Positions 33,917 to 41,693 of a stretch of 64,000 nucleotides of DNA are shown piece by piece. The translations under genes and the position numbers were made by a program. Numbering within the stretch: position 1 is the stretch's first letter; each line of letters begins with the position of its first letter. The notes under the pieces were generated by a model. The model was not told the DNA's origin and did not search any database. It saw only the letters and a program-made list of their open reading frames with translations. The DNA comes from Streptomyces sedi (GTDB lineage Bacteria; Actinomycetota; Actinomycetes; Streptomycetales; Streptomycetaceae), in the NCBI RefSeq assembly GCF_006335015.1, contig NZ_VDGT01000010.1:62001-126000 (forward strand). The letters are read 5' to 3'.

Positions 33917-35128
33917 TCAGTCCAGGGCGTGCAGCGCCTCGGTGACCGCGCGCAGATCGGCGTCGTTGGCCAACCCCGCGTGGTAGAGCCGGAGTTCGGT
34001 GGCGCCCAGCGCGGCGGCGTGGGCGGCGTCGGCGGCGAGGGTGGCGGGCGAGCCGCCCATGCCTGCGACGACGGGCAGGTTGGCGGCGACGGTGCGGCCG
34101 ACGGCGGCCGGGCCCCGGAACGGGGTCAGCGCCGCCGTGCGCGCGGCCGGTCCCCCGGCGCAGGGCACCACCACGCCGTCGGCGTGGGCGAGGACGGCGG
34201 CCGGCTGGACGCCGACGTTGGCGCCGCAGCGGTGCGGCGCGGGGTCGGCGTGGAGCAGCACGCGGAAGTCGGGGCGGCCCGCCTCGGCGGCGCGGGCGCG
34301 CACGGCGGCGACGGTGGCGCGCTGGAACGCGTCGGCGACGCCGAACCGCCAGGCCGCCACGGCCTCGGCCAACTCCTCGCCGAGCGCGGCGACCACGCCG
34401 GCCCACTCCCCCGCCCGGTCCCCCGCGCCCGGCGCACTTGCCCCGGCCCACGCCGGCGCGAGCGCCGCGCGCACGGCGGCGCGCAGCCGCTCGGGGTCGG
34501 CGCCCGCGCCGGCGTAGCCGTCGGCGCAGAACGCGCAGAAGCAGAGCGACATCAGCAGGGCGCCGACGCCGCCGAGCGCGGCGCCGCCGATCTTGTCGTG
34601 GGCGTGCAGGTGGTCAAGGCCGTACCAGCCGCAGGACTCCAGCTCGACGCCGGCGGCGCCGGGGCGGACGGCGGCCTCGGCCGCCAGCGTCTCGGCGTAG
34701 GCGCGCACCTCGGGCCTGGCGACGCACGGCGCCCAGGGGTAGCGGTCGCCGAAGGCGTTGACGACGGTGCTCTCCGGATGGTCCTCGCCCAGCCGGGAGT
34801 TGTGGGCGAGGATCACCCACGAGTGGGTCTCGACGCCGGCGGCGGCCAGCGCCTCGGCGGCGAGGCCGTAGGGGTCGTCCTCGTCGAGCCAGCCCTGGCG
34901 GTACGGGCGCGGCGCGCGGCCGGCCCAGCGGGCCTCGTCGGGCGGGTAGTAGACGGCGGAGTGCCGGGCGGTGACCACCCGGTGTGCCGGGTGGCGCGGG
35001 GTGAGGGCGCGGGTGCTGTGGTAGGCGGAGGCGAGGGTGGCCTGGTGCACGCCGAGGGCGGCGATCCGTTCGGCGGCGGCGGGGTCGCCCACCACGTCCC
35101 AGGGATAGACGAAGGTCGAGGCGCGCAT
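33917..35128 (-). CDS. Unidentified 403-aa protein coupled to KDG dehydratase
   Basis: The start lies one base after the KDG dehydratase stop, so the two are surely co-transcribed and probably translationally coupled. I do not recognise the family. The order of motifs (GVHQATLASAYHSTR, ETHSWVILAHNSRLG, GAAGVELESCGWYGLDHLHA, LHADPAPHRCGANVGV and a late LPVVAGMGG) suggests an (alpha/beta)8 barrel resembling glycoside-hydrolase-like proteins. A Cys cluster LCFCAFCADGY (~197-207) is striking. There is no signal peptide. A role in uronate or sugar-acid catabolism is likely from context, possibly a missing dehydratase, lactonase or hydrolase step. Confidence 0.75.
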   Translation of the reverse strand: MRASTFVYPWDVVGDPAAAERIAALGVHQATLASAYHSTRALTPRHPAHRVVTARHSAVYYPPDEARWAGRAPRPYRQGWLDEDDPYGLAAEALAAAGVETHSWVILAHNSRLGEDHPESTVVNAFGDRYPWAPCVARPEVRAYAETLAAEAAVRPGAAGVELESCGWYGLDHLHAHDKIGGAALGGVGALLMSLCFCAFCADGYAGAGADPERLRAAVRAALAPAWAGASAPGAGDRAGEWAGVVAALGEELAEAVAAWRFGVADAFQRATVAAVRARAAEAGRPDFRVLLHADPAPHRCGANVGVQPAAVLAHADGVVVPCAGGPAARTAALTPFRGPAAVGRTVAANLPVVAGMGGSPATLAADAAHAAALGATELRLYHAGLANDADLRAVTEALHALD

Positions 35129-35129
35129 G

Positions 35130-36068
35130 TCAGCTCCGCACCAGCCCGAGGCCGGTGTCGATCAACGCGGCGAGCCGGTCGAGGTGTTCGGGCAGCGGCT
35201 CGCTGAGCGGCGCGCGCACCTCGCCGACGTCGAGGCCGCGCATCCGCACCCCCGCCTTGACCAGGGAGACCGCGTAGCCCCTGCCCTCGTTGCGCAGCTC
35301 GACCAGCGGGCGGTAGAAGCCGTCGAGGAGCCGGCGCAGCGTCTCCTCGGCCTCCGGGCCCTCCGTGTGGAGGGCGGAGTGGAAGGCGAGGGCCACCTCG
35401 GGGAGGAACGCGAAGACGGCCGAGGAGTAGAGGGTGACGCCCAGGCCGCGGTAGGCGAGGCCGGTCAGCTCGGCGGTCGGCAGGCCGTTGAAGTAGCGGA
35501 ACGGCTGGTCCGGGTGGGCGGTGCGCACGGCGGAGATGGTGCGCTGGAGGAGGTCGAGGTCGCCGAGGCCGTCCTTGAGGCCGACGACACCGGGGGTGGC
35601 GGCGAGGGCCGCGACGGTCTCGGGCGTCAGGACGACGTTGTCGCGCTGGTAGACGATGACGTCGAGCGAGGTGGCGGCGGCCAGCTCGGTGAAGTGCCGC
35701 AGCAGTCCGCGCTGGTCGGCGACGACCAGATAGGGCGGCATGGCCAACAGGCCGTCGGCGCCCGCGCGTTCGGCGCGGCGGGCGAACTCGCCGGCCAGCG
35801 CGGTGCCGTAGCCGGCGCCCGCCACCACGGGCACGGCGCCGGCGGCCTCCTCGACGGCGGCGGCGACACAGCGTTCGAACTCGTCGGGGGTGAGCGCGTG
35901 GAACTCGCCGGTGCCGCAGCAGGCGAAGACCGCGCCGGCGCCGGCGTCGATGCCGGCGCGCACATGGGCGCGGTAGGCGTCGAGGTGGAGCGAGCCGTCG
36001 GGACCATAGGCGGTCACCGGAAAGAACAGCAGGCCGTCCAGGCGTTCACCGAGTCTCGCGTCGGTCAT
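35130..36068 (-). CDS. kdgD: 5-dehydro-4-deoxyglucarate dehydratase
   Basis: This 312-aa DHDPS-superfamily enzyme should convert 5-dehydro-4-deoxyglucarate to 2-oxoglutarate semialdehyde, CO2 and water. The Schiff-base lysine is probably K165 (VVGLKDG) and the partner Tyr is Y140 (IVYQRDN). GLLFFPVTAYG at the start and CCGTGEFHALT (~50-60) are typical of this subgroup rather than of DapA. It is divergent from uronate dehydrogenase and followed by the 403-aa gene. Its product is the substrate of the aldehyde dehydrogenase at 27576. A putative IclR site lies 36 bases upstream. Confidence 0.9.
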   Translation of the reverse strand: MTDARLGERLDGLLFFPVTAYGPDGSLHLDAYRAHVRAGIDAGAGAVFACCGTGEFHALTPDEFERCVAAAVEEAAGAVPVVAGAGYGTALAGEFARRAERAGADGLLAMPPYLVVADQRGLLRHFTELAAATSLDVIVYQRDNVVLTPETVAALAATPGVVGLKDGLGDLDLLQRTISAVRTAHPDQPFRYFNGLPTAELTGLAYRGLGVTLYSSAVFAFLPEVALAFHSALHTEGPEAEETLRRLLDGFYRPLVELRNEGRGYAVSLVKAGVRMRGLDVGEVRAPLSEPLPEHLDRLAALIDTGLGLVRS

Positions 36069-36103
36069 TCTCTCTCCCCTGACCGTGCATGATGATGACC
36101 ATC

Positions 36104-36136
36104 GTCCATGTTTCTGAACAACCCACGCTAGTTCAG
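36104..36136. promoter_or_regulatory. Putative IclR operator between kdgD and udh
   Basis: GTCCATGTTTCTGAACAAC (36104-36122) shares TTCTGAAC and several flanking bases with the site at 29166-29181. CTGAAC (36114-36119) and GTTCAG (36131-36136) form perfect inverted 6-bp arms with an 11-base spacer. It is 36 bases upstream of kdgD and about 110 upstream of udh. Confidence 0.5.
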
Positions 36137-36249
36137 CGGCGTTTCCCCGGTCAACCCGCCGTTGACGACGTCCAGGTCAGCGCTTACCGTGACCCGGAAA
36201 CCCGCCTCGCGGCTCGCCCTTCTTCCGCCTCGCGACTCATGGAGCACCC

Positions 36250-37137
36250 ATGCCGGCAGATCAGCCCGCTGAACGGACACTGTCGGAGGAGAACGACGCC
36301 CGCCCGCTCGTCCTGCTCACCGGGGCGGCCGGCGGCGTCGGCACGCTGATGCGCGAGCTGCTGCCGGCGCACGGCTACCGGCTGCGCAACCTGGACATGC
36401 TGCCCGTCGACGGCGACCCGGACGCGGTCGTCGCCGACCTCGCCGACCGCGAGGCGCTGCGCGAAGCGGTGCGCGGCACGGACGCGATCCTCCATCTGGC
36501 CGGCATCTCGGTGGAGTCCACCTTCGAGAAGATCCTGCGCGCCAACATCGAGGGCACGTACCGCCTCTACGAGGCGGCCCGCGAGGAGGGCGTGCGGCGG
36601 ATCGTCTTCGCCTCCAGCAACCACGCCGTGGGCGCGACGGAGTGGCCCGCACCCGGTGAGCCCCCCATCCCGGTGGACGCCCCGCACCGGCCCGACACCT
36701 TCTACGGGCTCTCCAAGTGCTTCGGCGAGGACCTGGCCCAGCTGTACTGGGAGCTGCACGGGATCGAAACGGTCTCCATTCGGATCGGCTCCTGCTTCCC
36801 GAAGCCCACGTCCGTTCGGATGCTGTCGGTCTGGATGAGCCCGGCCGACGGCGCCCGGCTCTTCGACGCGGCACTCAGCGCGCCGAACGTCGGCCACACC
36901 GTGGTCCACGGCTCGTCGGCCAACACCAGGACGGTCTGGGACCTGACCTCGGCGCGAGCGCTGGGGTACGAGCCGCGGGACGACTCGGAGCCGTTCGCCG
37001 CGGAACTGATCGCTCAGCACGGGGAGTTGGACACGAGCCGGCCGGAGCAGGCCCGGCTCGGCGGCCACTTCATGACCGACCCACCGTTGTGGCGGGAGCC
37101 GCAGGCGACCACCCACGTAGCCGGTGCGACACCGTAG
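36250..37137 (+). CDS. udh: NAD-dependent uronate dehydrogenase
   Basis: This 295-aa extended SDR should oxidise D-galacturonate or D-glucuronate to the aldarolactone. The cofactor motif is LTGAAGGVGTLM (~23-34); the catalytic pair is Y152 and K156 in TFYGLSK. Segments RIVFASSNHAVG and SIRIGSCFPKPT (~175-186) are characteristic of Udh enzymes. GGAG precedes the ATG at 36250. It is divergent from kdgD, with an IclR-like site between. Galactarate/glucarate dehydratase, the step between Udh and KdgD, is not recognised in this window. Confidence 0.9.
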   Translation: MPADQPAERTLSEENDARPLVLLTGAAGGVGTLMRELLPAHGYRLRNLDMLPVDGDPDAVVADLADREALREAVRGTDAILHLAGISVESTFEKILRANIEGTYRLYEAAREEGVRRIVFASSNHAVGATEWPAPGEPPIPVDAPHRPDTFYGLSKCFGEDLAQLYWELHGIETVSIRIGSCFPKPTSVRMLSVWMSPADGARLFDAALSAPNVGHTVVHGSSANTRTVWDLTSARALGYEPRDDSEPFAAELIAQHGELDTSRPEQARLGGHFMTDPPLWREPQATTHVAGATP

Positions 37138-37500
37138 TCGACCGCGGCCCGCCACGGATGCACCGCGCAGTTCCCCGCGCCCCCAAACAGGCCGCCACCG
37201 GCCACAGGTGAACCCGCACCTGACCGACCACGCCCACCCACACCAGGGGCGCGGGGAACTGCGCGAGCAACCACACACCGGGCCGAAGACGACAACCCAC
37301 CCTGCCACGAAGCTCCGTAGTCGACTGCGGCCCGCCACGGATGCACCGCGCAGTTCCCCGCGCCCCTGACGGGGCCCCACCCCGTCGTCGAAGAAACCCG
37401 CACCCTACGGCGAACGCCCACCCACACCAGGGGCGCGGGGAACTGCGCGAGCAACCCACCACCAGGGCAAGGACGACAACCCGCCCCGACCGGCAAGGTC
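37116..37500. repeat. Tandem hairpin repeat, two units
   Basis: The 390-base gap between udh and the response-regulator gene holds no plausible gene. It has two units, each with GCGCAGTTCCCCGCGCCCC (37165-37183; 37348-37366) and its exact complement about 60-80 bases on (37246-37264; 37430-37448). Each unit is flanked by GTCGACYGCGGCCCGCCACG and by GCGCGAGCAACC. Each can fold into a large stem. Matching copies lie at 52.3 kb, and a deleted copy at 50.1 kb. Confidence 0.85.
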
Positions 37501-37528
37501 GGTGGTCGACCGCGGCAACCGCCGGAGG

Positions 37529-38179
37529 CTATTCGCTGAGGCCGGCGTCCCTGGCCAGCAGGGCCGCCTGGACCCGGTTCGTGACCTCCAGCGTGGTCAA
37601 CACCCGGCTGACGTGGGCCTTCACAGTGCTTTCGCGCATCCCGAGGCGGCCGGCGATGTCCGCGTTGGTCTCGCCCTGGCCGACCAGCGCCAGCACCTCC
37701 CGCTCCCGTGGCGTCAGCCGCTCGACGCGGGCGCGCGCCGCCGTCGCGCGGGGGCGGCCGGTGTGGTGGTAGCGGTCGATCAGCCGGCGGGCCGCCGTCG
37801 GGTGGAGCATCGCGGAGCCGGAGGCCACCAGGTGGACGGCGCGCTGGATCTCGGCCGGGTCGGTGTCCTTGAGCAGAAAACCGTCCGCGCCGGCGGCCAG
37901 CGCCCCGTAGACGTACTCGTCCAGGTCGAAGGTGGTCAACGTGATCACCCTCGGCGGGTGCGGCAGCGCGCGCAGCCGGCCGGTGGCCGTGATGCCGTCC
38001 ATGCGGGGCATCCGCACGTCGACCAGCGCCACGTCGATCCGGTGCGCGGTGGCCAACTCGACGGCGCGCAGCCCGTCCGCCGCCTGGGCGACCACCTCGA
38101 TGTCCTCGTCGGCGTCGAGCAGGTCGGCGAGTCCGAGGCGGACCAGGGCGTCGTCGTCGACGATCAGGACGCGGATCAT
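37529..38179 (-). CDS. NarL/LuxR-type response regulator
   Basis: This 216-aa two-domain regulator has a receiver domain with acidic DDD (8-10), phospho-acceptor D54 (ALVDVRMPRMDG) and K at FLLKD (~103). The LuxR helix-turn-helix is near 153-207 (LTPREREVLALVGQGETNAD, then STVKAHVSRVL). It is the partner of the histidine kinase whose stop overlaps its start (ATGA). Targets are unknown. The gene end lies 29 bases from the 37-kb repeat. Confidence 0.92.
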   Translation of the reverse strand: MIRVLIVDDDALVRLGLADLLDADEDIEVVAQAADGLRAVELATAHRIDVALVDVRMPRMDGITATGRLRALPHPPRVITLTTFDLDEYVYGALAAGADGFLLKDTDPAEIQRAVHLVASGSAMLHPTAARRLIDRYHHTGRPRATAARARVERLTPREREVLALVGQGETNADIAGRLGMRESTVKAHVSRVLTTLEVTNRVQAALLARDAGLSE

Positions 38180-39369
38180 GCGGAGGAGCCGTTCTCTTCG
38201 GGGCCCGGGACGGCGGGCTCGGAGTGGGTGGGGTGCGGAACGCGGGCCGCCAGCCGCCAGCCGCCGGTGTCGTCGGGCCCGGCCTCCAGTCCCCCGCCGA
38301 GGGCGGCGACCCGTTCGCGCAGGCCGACGAGGCCGAATCCGGAGGGCGCCGCCGTGGCCGGGGCGGCGCCGGGGCCGTTGGTGATCTCCACGACGGTGGC
38401 CGGCGGGCCGTGGTCGAGGCGCACCGCGACCGGCGCGTCGCCGGCGTGCTTGCGGGCGTTGGTCAGCCCCTCCTGGACCAGCCGGTAGACGGCCAGGCGG
38501 TGTGCGGCCGGTGCGCGTTCGGGCGTTCCCGCGACGTCGAGGGAGACGCGTTGCCCCGCCTCACCCGCCTGTTCGACGAGCTCCCGCACGTCGCGCAGCA
38601 CGGGCGCCGGCGCGGTCTCGGCGGTGGCGGCGCCCGGGTCGTGGAGCGCGCCGAGCACGTCGCGCAGGTCGGACAGCGCCTCGGTCGAGGTGGTGCGCAG
38701 CAGCCCGAGGCGTTCGACGACGGGTGCGGGCAGCGTCTCGGAGCGGGTGGCCAGCACCCCGGTGTGCAGGGCGATCAGGCTCAGCCTGTGGGCCAGCACG
38801 TCGTGCATCTCCCGCGCGATCCGGGAACGTTCGGCGGCCCTGGCGGTCTCCTCCCGCAACTCGCGTTCGATGCGCAGGTGTTCGACCTGGTCGTGGAGCG
38901 CGCGCACCAGCCGTCGCCGGTTGCCGAGCCACATGCCGGCGATGATGGCCAGCACCAGGAAGACGGGCGCGCCGTACTGCTGGGGCCGCCACAGGGAGAT
39001 CTCCTCCGGCGCCGCGAAGTTGGCGACCAGCACGGCGAGGGCGCAGCCCACGGCGATGGCGGTGCGGCGCCGCGTCGCCAGGTCCAGCAGCGCGACGAGC
39101 AGCAGCGGCAGCAGCGGCCAGCCGCCGAGCGCGACCGCGACGGTGGTCAGCGCCGGGGCGACCCACCAGGGGATGCCGCGCGCCAGCAGGACCAGGCCAC
39201 AGAGCAACGCGGCACCGGTGGCCGGCGTGACATAGCGGCCGGCGGACGCCACCCCCGCGTTCAGCACGGAGGTGCCGGCTACGAAGAGCACCACCCCGTA
39301 GCGCGCGTAGACGCCCCAGGCGGGGTTCTCTCTCCTGCTCACCGCACTCACCCGACCAACCCGACTCAC
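38176..39369 (-). CDS. Sensor histidine kinase, HisKA_3 type
   Basis: This is a 397-aa membrane sensor. The N-terminal ~150 residues hold about five membrane segments (YGVVLFVAGTSVLNAGV to LVLAIIAGMWLG) with no large extracellular domain, so it probably senses a membrane or intramembrane cue. The phospho-acceptor His is in IAREMHDVLAHRLSL, and the ATPase N-box is YRLVQEGLTNARKHAG followed by GFGLVGLRERVAALGG. The GTG at 39369 is the first sensible start after the divergent promoter. It is coupled to the response regulator. Confidence 0.9.
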   Translation of the reverse strand: MSRVGRVSAVSRRENPAWGVYARYGVVLFVAGTSVLNAGVASAGRYVTPATGAALLCGLVLLARGIPWWVAPALTTVAVALGGWPLLPLLLVALLDLATRRRTAIAVGCALAVLVANFAAPEEISLWRPQQYGAPVFLVLAIIAGMWLGNRRRLVRALHDQVEHLRIERELREETARAAERSRIAREMHDVLAHRLSLIALHTGVLATRSETLPAPVVERLGLLRTTSTEALSDLRDVLGALHDPGAATAETAPAPVLRDVRELVEQAGEAGQRVSLDVAGTPERAPAAHRLAVYRLVQEGLTNARKHAGDAPVAVRLDHGPPATVVEITNGPGAAPATAAPSGFGLVGLRERVAALGGGLEAGPDDTGGWRLAARVPHPTHSEPAVPGPEENGSSA

Positions 39370-39501
39370 GGGACGATCGTAGATCGGCCACGGGGGCGTC
39401 CGCCCTCGACCATCGGGGCGGGCCGGTACCGACTTTCGTCGGGGGTGGCCGTCGCGGAACGGCGGATTCCCCGGCGCGCGCCGCTTCCTACCGTCCTGAG
39501 C

Positions 39502-40254
39502 ATGGACGACGCACCCCTTTCCGATGCCCCGCACCTCCCTCAGTCCTCCGCCCGCCCGGCGGGCGCGCCGCGCCGCGAGCGCTCCGCCGGACGGTGGGCG
39601 TTTCTCGTCGAGGCGGCCCGCGACCTGCGCACCACGGGCGCCGTGGCACCCAGCGGTCGCGCGCTGGCCTCGGCGCTGACGCTGCCGGTGCGCGAGCGGC
39701 GGGGGCGGACGCTGAACGTGCTGGAGGTGGGGGCCGGCACCGGGGCTGTGACGCGGAGGCTGCTGCCGCTGCTGCCGTGCGGGAGCCGGCTGGACGTGGT
39801 GGAGGCCAACCCGCGCTTCGCGGACCGGCTGCACGGGTTGCCGCGCCCCGAGGGGCGTGACGTGCGGGTGCACATCGGGAGGGTGGAGGAACTGCTCGTC
39901 GACGTGCGGTACGACGTGATCGTCTCGGGGCTGCCGTTCGCCAACTTCCCCGCCGTGCAGGTCACCGCGATCATGGACCTCTATCTGCGGCTGCTGCGGC
40001 CGGGCGGGGCCCTGACCTACTTCGCCTACCGGGGCACCCGGCGGGCCCGCGCCCTGGTGGCCTCCCGCGTCGAGGCCGTCCGGCACCTGCGGGTGGAGGA
40101 GGAGCTGAGCACCTACCACGCGCGGTGCGCGGCGCGGTCCCGCACGGTCTGGGGCAACCTGCCGCCGGCCCGCGTCTGGCGGCTCACCGCGCCCGCGCCG
40201 GCGGAGCCGGCCGCCCGGGCGGCGGCTGTCAGCACCGCCCGAGCGCCCGGGTGA
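39502..40254 (+). CDS. SAM-dependent methyltransferase, phospholipid-N-methyltransferase-like
   Basis: This 250-aa protein has the early segment DLRTTGAVAPSGRALASAL, typical of PmtA-like phospholipid N-methyltransferases, then SAM motif I LNVLEVGAGTGAVTRRLL (~75-92), acidic LDVVEANPRF, and a motif-II-like VIVSGLPFANFP. It is probably membrane-associated; the substrate could be phosphatidylethanolamine or an rRNA-adenine-like target, but PmtA is favoured. It is divergent from the two-component genes, which may control it. Confidence 0.8.
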   Translation: MDDAPLSDAPHLPQSSARPAGAPRRERSAGRWAFLVEAARDLRTTGAVAPSGRALASALTLPVRERRGRTLNVLEVGAGTGAVTRRLLPLLPCGSRLDVVEANPRFADRLHGLPRPEGRDVRVHIGRVEELLVDVRYDVIVSGLPFANFPAVQVTAIMDLYLRLLRPGGALTYFAYRGTRRARALVASRVEAVRHLRVEEELSTYHARCAARSRTVWGNLPPARVWRLTAPAPAEPAARAAAVSTARAPG

Positions 40255-40263
40255 CCGGCCGGG

Positions 40264-41604
40264 TCAGAGCCGGCCGGCGCCGGCCCGGTCGTCGAGGAGG
40301 ACCGGCAGCTCCCGGGGGTCGTCGACCTCCGGGCGCAGCGTCGGCGTCCAACCGGCGTCGCCGCCCAGCGTGTTGTCCGGGTTGGCCGCGCGGAACGCGT
40401 CCAGCAGGTCGACGGGCTCGCCGTTGACCACGTTGCCGCCCTCGGTCAACGCGGTGTCCGCCGTCCACTGGTGGATGACCCGGTCGGGGGTGATCTCCTC
40501 GGGCAGGGTGAACGCGTTGTGCTCGGCGACCAGCGCGGACTCCTTGCCGATGCCCCAGCTGTAGCCGTAGCGGGCGCCGGCCTCCTGCCGGTAGTGGTTG
40601 TTGTAGGTGTCGACCTGGCCGAACCGGACGCGCGGCGCGCGCTCGTTCACGTTCTCGAACAGGTTGTGGTGCAGCGTGGTGCGCAGCTTCCCCGCGTCGT
40701 CGGCGTCGGCGGAGTCGCTGTTGCCGAGGAGGATCGTCTTGTCGTGGTCGGCGAAGACGTTCCAGCTGACGGTCACCAGGTCGGTGCCGCGCACGATGTC
40801 CAGCTGGCCGTCGTGCTGCTGGAAGAGCATCCCGAAGTACTCCGGCTGCTCGGCGTCCGGGCGGCGGCCGTCGGTGAACGTGTTGTGGTCGACCCAGACG
40901 TGGCGGGCGCCGTAGAGGACGACGGAGTCGTACTCCGAGTTCCAGTTCCCGGTGTCGCCGTCCGTCGGGTCCCACTGCGGGAAGCAGTCGAAGGTGTCCT
41001 CGAAGGTCAGGTCGCGGACGATCACGTTCTCCACGTCCCGCACGTCCAGCGTCGCGCCGAGCAGCGTGGCGTCCGCGCCGGCGCCCACGATCGTGGTGTG
41101 GGAGGGGACGGAGAGCACGACGCGTTCCTTCTGCGCCCGCGCCGAGGCGACGCGCGCGTCCTCCAACGGGCCGCTCGGCTCCTCGTCGCGGCCCCAGGTC
41201 CCGGGGTCGTAGGCCGTCAGATAGGCGTCCAGGGTGTAGCCGTCCCTGGCGTAGTCGGCGCAGTCCAGGGGGTTGCCGTCGTCGTCCACGTTGGCGTCGA
41301 TCGCGCCGGCGACCCGGATCACCCGCGGCTCGTCGCCGGGGGCGGCGAGCGCGGCGGCCAGTTCGGCGCGGTCGGTGACGGTGAAGACGCGGTCGTCGGC
41401 GGCGTCCGCGCCGCCGGTGACGCCGCCTTCGGCGGAGCCCCAGCCGTCGCCGTCGGGGAGGGTGGCGTCCTGCGGGCGGGGGCCGTGGCCCGCGGGGGTG
41501 GAGGCGGAGGCGGAGGGCAGGGTGGTCAGGGCCAGGGCGGCGCAGCCGGTGACGGCGAGCGCGGCGAGCGTCCGGGGCCTCGCGGCGGACATGACGTGGT
41601 GCAT
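40264..41604 (-). CDS. Secreted pectate lyase, PL1
   Basis: This 446-aa enzyme has a Sec signal (residues ~1-35: ALAVTGCAALALTTLPSASA). It carries the PL1 parallel beta-helix with the classical blocks ENVIVRDLTFEDTFDCFP, HVWVDHNTFTDG (vWiDH region, ~235-246), DLVTVSWNVFADHDKTILLG and the catalytic Arg in ERAPRVRFGQVDTYNN (~335-350). It cleaves polygalacturonate by Ca2+-dependent beta-elimination. Its products would supply galacturonate to the Udh-KdgD branch at 35-37 kb. The ATG at 41604 follows CGGAG. It stands alone after a terminator-like hairpin. Confidence 0.92.
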   Translation of the reverse strand: MHHVMSAARPRTLAALAVTGCAALALTTLPSASASTPAGHGPRPQDATLPDGDGWGSAEGGVTGGADAADDRVFTVTDRAELAAALAAPGDEPRVIRVAGAIDANVDDDGNPLDCADYARDGYTLDAYLTAYDPGTWGRDEEPSGPLEDARVASARAQKERVVLSVPSHTTIVGAGADATLLGATLDVRDVENVIVRDLTFEDTFDCFPQWDPTDGDTGNWNSEYDSVVLYGARHVWVDHNTFTDGRRPDAEQPEYFGMLFQQHDGQLDIVRGTDLVTVSWNVFADHDKTILLGNSDSADADDAGKLRTTLHHNLFENVNERAPRVRFGQVDTYNNHYRQEAGARYGYSWGIGKESALVAEHNAFTLPEEITPDRVIHQWTADTALTEGGNVVNGEPVDLLDAFRAANPDNTLGGDAGWTPTLRPEVDDPRELPVLLDDRAGAGRL

Positions 41605-41657
41605 GGCGACTCCGAAGGACGGTGCGGACAGGGCGGGTTGCGGGGTGGGACGAGGGC

Positions 41658-41687
41658 GCGGGGCCGGCCGGAGGGGGCCGGCCCCGC
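41658..41687 (-). terminator. Hairpin after the second ABC operon
   Basis: GCGGGGCCGGCC pairs perfectly with its complement around a 6-base loop, just past the binding-protein stop at 41694. It should end the operon before the pectate lyase gene. Confidence 0.7.
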
Positions 41688-41693
41688 GTCAGG

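Noticed and set aside
37116-37500. Insertion sequence remnant
   Set aside because: There is no transposase frame or target-site duplication. The structure is better described as a hairpin repeat.
37116-37500. CRISPR array
   Set aside because: There are only two imperfect units of about 180 bases with internal hairpins, no short regular spacers and no cas genes.
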